Of a stretch of DNA of 64,000 nucleotides, positions 60,903 through 64,000 are shown piece by piece. The stretch is taken from contig QZVU01000001.1 of NCBI GenBank assembly GCA_003602285.1, positions 920,662 to 984,661 on the forward strand. The letters run 5' to 3'. The notes beneath the pieces were generated by a model, which was not told the origin of the DNA, searched no databases, and saw only the letters and a list, made by a program, of their open reading frames with translations. Positions within the stretch are counted from its first letter, which is position 1. Each line of letters starts with the position of its first letter. The DNA comes from Arthrobacter frigidicola (GTDB taxonomy: Bacteria; Actinomycetota; Actinomycetes; Actinomycetales; Micrococcaceae). The position numbers and the translations under genes were made by a program.

Positions 60903-61798
60903 ACGGCCCCGCGCTCCCGGTCCTTGTGGGCTACGACGGATCCGACGAGGCCGGCACGGCCGTCCGGTGGGCCGCGCGTTACGCCGAGAGGAGTTCGCTG
61001 CCGCTGACCGTGGTGCACTGCTGGATCTGGCCGCTGTTCACCCACAACCTCGGCCCTGTCCGGGGTGTGGAGGGCAGCGGTCTGCGCCATGCCGCGGAGG
61101 CCGCTCTGGAGGAGGGTCGTCAGATCGCGGTGGAGGCAGCACCCGGTCTGGAGGTCGACACCCGTTTGGTGACCGGGTATCCCGCCGCCGTGATGACGAC
61201 CCTGTCCCGCAACGCCTCCATGGTGGTCTCCGGCAGCCGCGGGCTTGGCGGTTTCCTCGGCCAACTGGTGGGTTCGGTCAGCCTGCACCTGGCCGCCGGA
61301 GCCCACTGCCCCGTGGCGGTGATCCGCCAGACGCCTGCAGAGGGCGCACCCGTCGTTGCCGCCGTTGACGGTTCCAAGGAAAGTCTGGGGGCCCTGGTGC
61401 TGGCCTGCCGCATCGCCGTCCAGCAGGGTGCGGTGCTGGAGGTGGTCCATGTGGGGCAGGACCTTCCGGCCTCGCTGCTGCGCCGGCGCACGCAGCCGGC
61501 GCCGCAGGATGAGTCGATCCTGCGTCGGGCCGTCGACCTGGCGCACGCAACGGAGCCCGAACTGACCGTTAAAGAGGTACCGCTGATGAGCCGGTCGGTG
61601 CCCGGAAGCCTGCTCAAGCTGACCGGCGATGCCTTCTGCCTCGTCCTAGGGGCCAAGGGAATGGGTGGTCTCGGTACGCGCCTCGGCTCGACGGTCCACG
61701 CGGTGCTTCACCACTCGAAGGGGAACGTGGTCATCTGGCGAAGCACCGCGGCTCCGGCCCCGGATGTGCCGGGCGATGAAGGGGAGGCGGAGGGGTAG
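60899..61798 (+). CDS. Universal stress protein, tandem UspA domains
   Basis: From ATG 60899 it has 299 residues, the usual size of a two-domain USP. Domain 1 begins VLVGYDGSDEAGTAVRWAARYAE and ends SGSRGLGGFLGQLVGSVSLHLAAGAHCPVAV, carrying the ATP-binding G-2x-G-9x-G(S/T) motif. Domain 2 begins VVAAVDGSKESLGALVLACRIA and ends LGAKGMGGLGTRLGSTVHAVLHHSKGNVVIW. An in-frame ATG at 60854 is an alternative start, but 60899 is coupled to a small upstream frame with the better ribosome-binding site. GGACCAAAGCCCC upstream (60731-60743) loosely recalls a DosR-type half-site. Confidence 0.9.
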   Translation: MNGPALPVLVGYDGSDEAGTAVRWAARYAERSSLPLTVVHCWIWPLFTHNLGPVRGVEGSGLRHAAEAALEEGRQIAVEAAPGLEVDTRLVTGYPAAVMTTLSRNASMVVSGSRGLGGFLGQLVGSVSLHLAAGAHCPVAVIRQTPAEGAPVVAAVDGSKESLGALVLACRIAVQQGAVLEVVHVGQDLPASLLRRRTQPAPQDESILRRAVDLAHATEPELTVKEVPLMSRSVPGSLLKLTGDAFCLVLGAKGMGGLGTRLGSTVHAVLHHSKGNVVIWRSTAAPAPDVPGDEGEAEG

Positions 61799-61879
61799 CA
61801 CTCCAGCCTGCCGGAGTGGAACCGCGGCGGGCGAAGCCCTGACAGGCGGTCTGCCGCGAACGGTGTGGGCGGCCGGGGC

Positions 61880-62443
61880 TCAGGCCGGCTGCAAGCGCAG
61901 GCGGGTGGTGGCCCGGGCAATCTCGTCGAGCACGGCCGACGCCTGGCGGTCCGGTGCCCTCCGGTCAACCAGCCCGCCGGTCTCGTCGAACGCCGCATAG
62001 GCCTTCGCCAGGATGACCTGCTCGCGGAGTGGCACCATGCCCAGTTCGACAACGACCTGCCGGAGCTGCTCGACCGCACGGATGCCGCCGCCCGGGCCTC
62101 CGTACCCCACGAAGCCCACCGGTTTGCCGTTCCACTCGTGGTACAGGTGGTCTAGGGCGTTCTTCAGCACGGCGGGGTAGCCGTGGTTGTACTCCGGAGT
62201 CACCAGGATGTACCCGTCGGCCTGGGCGATCTTTGTGCCCCACGCCCGCGCCGCGGGGTCCGGTGACCGACCGAACGCGGGAGGTACCGGCGCGTTGAAG
62301 AACGGCAGCGGCCAGTCGGCGAGGTCGAGGAACTCCGTCGTGAAGTCGGTCCGGGCCCGCGCATGGTCCATGAACCACCGGGCCACCTTCTCGCCGACCC
62401 TGCCCTCCCGGGTGGAACCGAGGATGATCTGCACATGTGCCAT
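61880..62443 (-). CDS. NADPH-dependent FMN reductase family protein
   Basis: Flavodoxin-like oxidoreductase of 187 residues. The phosphate loop LGSTREGRVGEKVA lies at residues 8-21, DLADWPLPFFNAPVPP follows, and the flavin-contact motif TPEYNHGYPAVLKNALDHLYHEW is complete, with VGFVGYGGPGGGIRAVEQLR. It can reduce quinones, azo compounds or flavins; the substrate is unknown. It is divergent from a MarR gene across a 97-bp region holding a palindrome, suggesting control by that regulator. Confidence 0.93.
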   Translation of the reverse strand: MAHVQIILGSTREGRVGEKVARWFMDHARARTDFTTEFLDLADWPLPFFNAPVPPAFGRSPDPAARAWGTKIAQADGYILVTPEYNHGYPAVLKNALDHLYHEWNGKPVGFVGYGGPGGGIRAVEQLRQVVVELGMVPLREQVILAKAYAAFDETGGLVDRRAPDRQASAVLDEIARATTRLRLQPA

Positions 62444-62502
62444 TTGAGTCCTCCGCAGGGTCGATTCGACGCCGAACAGTCCTAGTTTCCCACCAATGTT
62501 GA

Positions 62503-62513
62503 AGTTGTCAACT
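62503..62513. promoter_or_regulatory. Candidate MarR operator (AGTTGTCAACT)
   Basis: A perfect 5+1+5 palindrome in the region between the FMN reductase and marR starts, 27 bases before marR and 59 bases before the reductase. MarR regulators often bind such TTG/CAA dyads and repress a divergent gene and themselves. Confidence 0.4.
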
Positions 62514-62540
62514 ATCTATCCCACCAAGTACCGTGCCTTC

Positions 62541-62966
62541 ATGCCATCGCGCCAGGAATCGACCTTCGAACTCGTCAAACTCGTGATCCGCCTTGGCGAA
62601 CGCATGCGGCAGCACTATGCCCGCCGGGCCGACGAATTCGACCTCACCCCGACCCAGGCCCAGGTGCTGCGCGAGCTGACCGCCGGCCCCGCACCCATGG
62701 GCGAACTCGCCGTGCGCTTGTCGTGCGATGCCTCCAACATGACGGGCGTCTCGGACCGGCTGGAAGCCCGCGGCCTGCTCGAACGGCTCCCGTCACCGGG
62801 GGACCGGCGGGTGAAGGTGCTGTCCCTGACCGACGACGGCCGGGCGCTCCACCGCAGCCTGTGGACCCGGCTCATGGACAATTCTCCAGTTGCCGAGGGG
62901 CTGAACGAGGCCGAGCAGGAAACGTTGAAGGTGCTTCTGCAGAAGCTGGAGCGCGCAGGCGGGTAG
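62541..62966 (+). CDS. MarR family transcriptional regulator
   Basis: The 141-residue protein contains the winged helix of MarR: LTPTQAQVLRELTAGPAPMGELAVRLSCDASNMTGVSDRLEARGLLERLPSPGDRRVKVLSLTDDGRALH, including the wing with DRR. Dimerisation helices are at both ends. ATG 62541 was chosen; an in-frame start at 62496 lies in the putative operator. The ligand is not shown; similar pairs with reductases respond to quinones or phenolic compounds. Confidence 0.9.
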   Translation: MPSRQESTFELVKLVIRLGERMRQHYARRADEFDLTPTQAQVLRELTAGPAPMGELAVRLSCDASNMTGVSDRLEARGLLERLPSPGDRRVKVLSLTDDGRALHRSLWTRLMDNSPVAEGLNEAEQETLKVLLQKLERAGG

Positions 62967-63059
62967 CAGGCTGCGGGCGTCCATCCGGGCGAGCACACGA
63001 GCGGCAGCTGGCTCAAGAGAGCCTCTGTGGCGCTCGCCTTCTCCGGCCTCTCCGCCGGT

Positions 63060-63079
63060 GGTCGAGCGTGTGCTCGACC
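63060..63079 (+). terminator. Hairpin downstream of marR
   Basis: GGTCGAG (63060-63066) and CTCGACC (63073-63079) pair over 7 bp with a 6-base loop. It lies in the 252-bp region between marR and the acetyltransferase gene, which has no recognisable gene. No T-run. Confidence 0.4.
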
Positions 63080-63218
63080 TGGCGGCTTCGCAGCGTTGAA
63101 GACCTTGTGGCCCGCCTGCTGCGCTCGCAGGCTCCGGTGGCTTGCCGCCCGTCACCGGTAGCACGGTGCGGTTGCGGGCCCTGGCCGTTTCCCGGCAGGG
63201 CGGCCTGGATGCTGAGCT

Positions 63219-63728
63219 TCAGGTGCGGGAGAGCGGGCCGGGGAGCCGGACCATGCGCAGGTCGACGACTCCTCCCTCGATCTTGCTGCCGCCGTCGAGT
63301 TCGAAGCCGTGTTTTCGGTAGAACGCCTGGGCCCGCGGGTTCCGCTCGGCGACCCAGAGCGTCGTCCCTTTGTCCGGGTCGATCACGGCGTGGAGCAGGT
63401 CGGTGCCTGTCCCGGAGCCGTGGTGTTCCGCGAGGAGATACAGCACGTAGAGGTGCATGAGATCCGGCTCGTCATCCGAGGGTCCGGCCATCGCGAGACC
63501 GACGAGCGGCCCGCGGTGCTCGGCGACGGCGACGCGGTGGGTGGCCCACCGCGGCTCGGTGAGGGCGTTCAGCCACTGGCGTTCCCGGGCTGCAGGGAAA
63601 CCAGGATCATCGAGTACCGCATCGGGCACGACGCCGCGGTAGGTCTCCTGCCACGACTCAACATGGACCCGCGCCATCGCCTGGACGTCCTTGACGCGCG
63701 CAGCGCGGACCCCGATCCCCTTGGACAT
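63219..63728 (-). CDS. GNAT family N-acetyltransferase
   Basis: The 169-residue protein starts at ATG 63728. It shows the GNAT layout: VRAARVKDVQAMARVHVESWQETYRGVVPD, a central beta sheet VAVAEHRGPLVGLAMAG, and the acetyl-CoA-binding region as YVLYLLAEHHGSGTGTDLLHAVI, where the usual Q/RxxGxG/A becomes HHGSGTG. It ends with WVAERNPRAQAFYRKHGFELDG, a very typical motif. The acceptor is unknown. The ribosome-binding site is weak. Confidence 0.9.
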   Translation of the reverse strand: MSKGIGVRAARVKDVQAMARVHVESWQETYRGVVPDAVLDDPGFPAARERQWLNALTEPRWATHRVAVAEHRGPLVGLAMAGPSDDEPDLMHLYVLYLLAEHHGSGTGTDLLHAVIDPDKGTTLWVAERNPRAQAFYRKHGFELDGGSKIEGGVVDLRMVRLPGPLSRT

Positions 63729-63831
63729 ACGAGGAGCATAGGGGACCGCGGACCGGTCGGGTGCTCCGGCGCCCCGGCGGGGGTATGGAAAGCCCCGGCA
63801 CGACTGCATGGATCCCGGGAGGGCATGCGCA

Positions 63832-63857
63832 GGGCGCCGGCCCGAAAGCCGGCGCCC
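63832..63857. terminator. Hairpin between the hydrolase and acetyltransferase genes
   Basis: Arms 63832-63841 and 63848-63857 (GGGCGCCGGC/GCCGGCGCCC) pair perfectly around CCGAAA. It lies right after the hydrolase stop on the reverse strand; no T-run follows. Confidence 0.55.
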
Positions 63858-63874
63858 CGTGTCAGCGGTCCCGG

Positions 63875-64000
<126 letters not shown>

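Noticed and set aside
62967-63218. Forward frame running from marR through the region after it
   Set aside because: It begins inside marR in another frame and shows Arg/Gly-rich shadow composition without any known motif.

Overview
The window is high-GC DNA from an actinobacterium, most probably of the order Micrococcales and the Arthrobacter-like Micrococcaceae. The reasons are the gene order leuS-degV-comEA-comEC-holA-rpsT-lepA-hemW-hrcA-dnaJ-rsmE-phoH-ybeY-CBS-era, the actinobacterial ctaCDF / ctaE-qcrCAB respiratory operons, and actinobacterial families such as DUF3043, DUF3097 and DUF3054. Frequent GTG starts and 4-base stop/start overlaps fit this. Almost all of it is ordinary chromosome; no phage, IS element, CRISPR array, rRNA or tRNA gene was seen.

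Layout. 1-5.3 kb: glycerol uptake end and glycerol kinase, then leuS behind a leucine-codon leader peptide and hairpins, then degV. 5.3-14.2 kb: an accessory stretch (small Cys-rich protein, DUF4389 membrane protein, stand-alone lycopene cyclase, later an LtrA membrane protein) interleaved with comEA and a comEC gene broken by an internal deletion. 14.4-29.9 kb: housekeeping replication, translation, ribosome-maturation and heat-shock genes, with a CIRCE operator before hrcA and a 102-bp tandem repeat behind hemW. 30-41.6 kb: LCP ligase, PepO protease, leuA (with a second leucine-codon leader), recO, uppS, a hydrolase, pyrD, DUF3043 and an M20 peptidase. 41.8-51.5 kb: A-type Fe-S protein and the complete cytochrome bcc-aa3 set (ctaCDF forward, ctaE-qcrCAB reverse), separated by a GntR regulator and a seven-copy 104-bp tandem repeat array. 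51.6-58.7 kb: trpD, a small Lrp-type sensor, DUF3054, a GntP permease and a sugar ABC importer lacking its ATPase. 58.7-64 kb: a stress cluster (two split-barrel flavin/pyridoxamine-oxidase-like proteins, two universal stress proteins of which one is truncated), then an FMN reductase/MarR pair, an acetyltransferase and the end of an alpha/beta hydrolase.

The most interesting signals are regulatory. (1) An inverted repeat of the form YTCTAC-N5-GTAG(A/T)(A/T) was found by eye in three places, before ctaC, between ctaE and qcrC, and in the ctaE/trpD intergenic region. It could be a shared operator for the bcc-aa3 supercomplex genes. (2) leuS and leuA each have a short leader peptide with tandem CTT leucine codons placed about 7 bases after a -10-like element, so both may be read from leaderless transcripts. 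(3) Two unrelated, hairpin-rich tandem repeat arrays sit behind genes. Two decaying genes (comEC and a universal stress protein) show internal deletions. No wholly new multi-gene system is evident.
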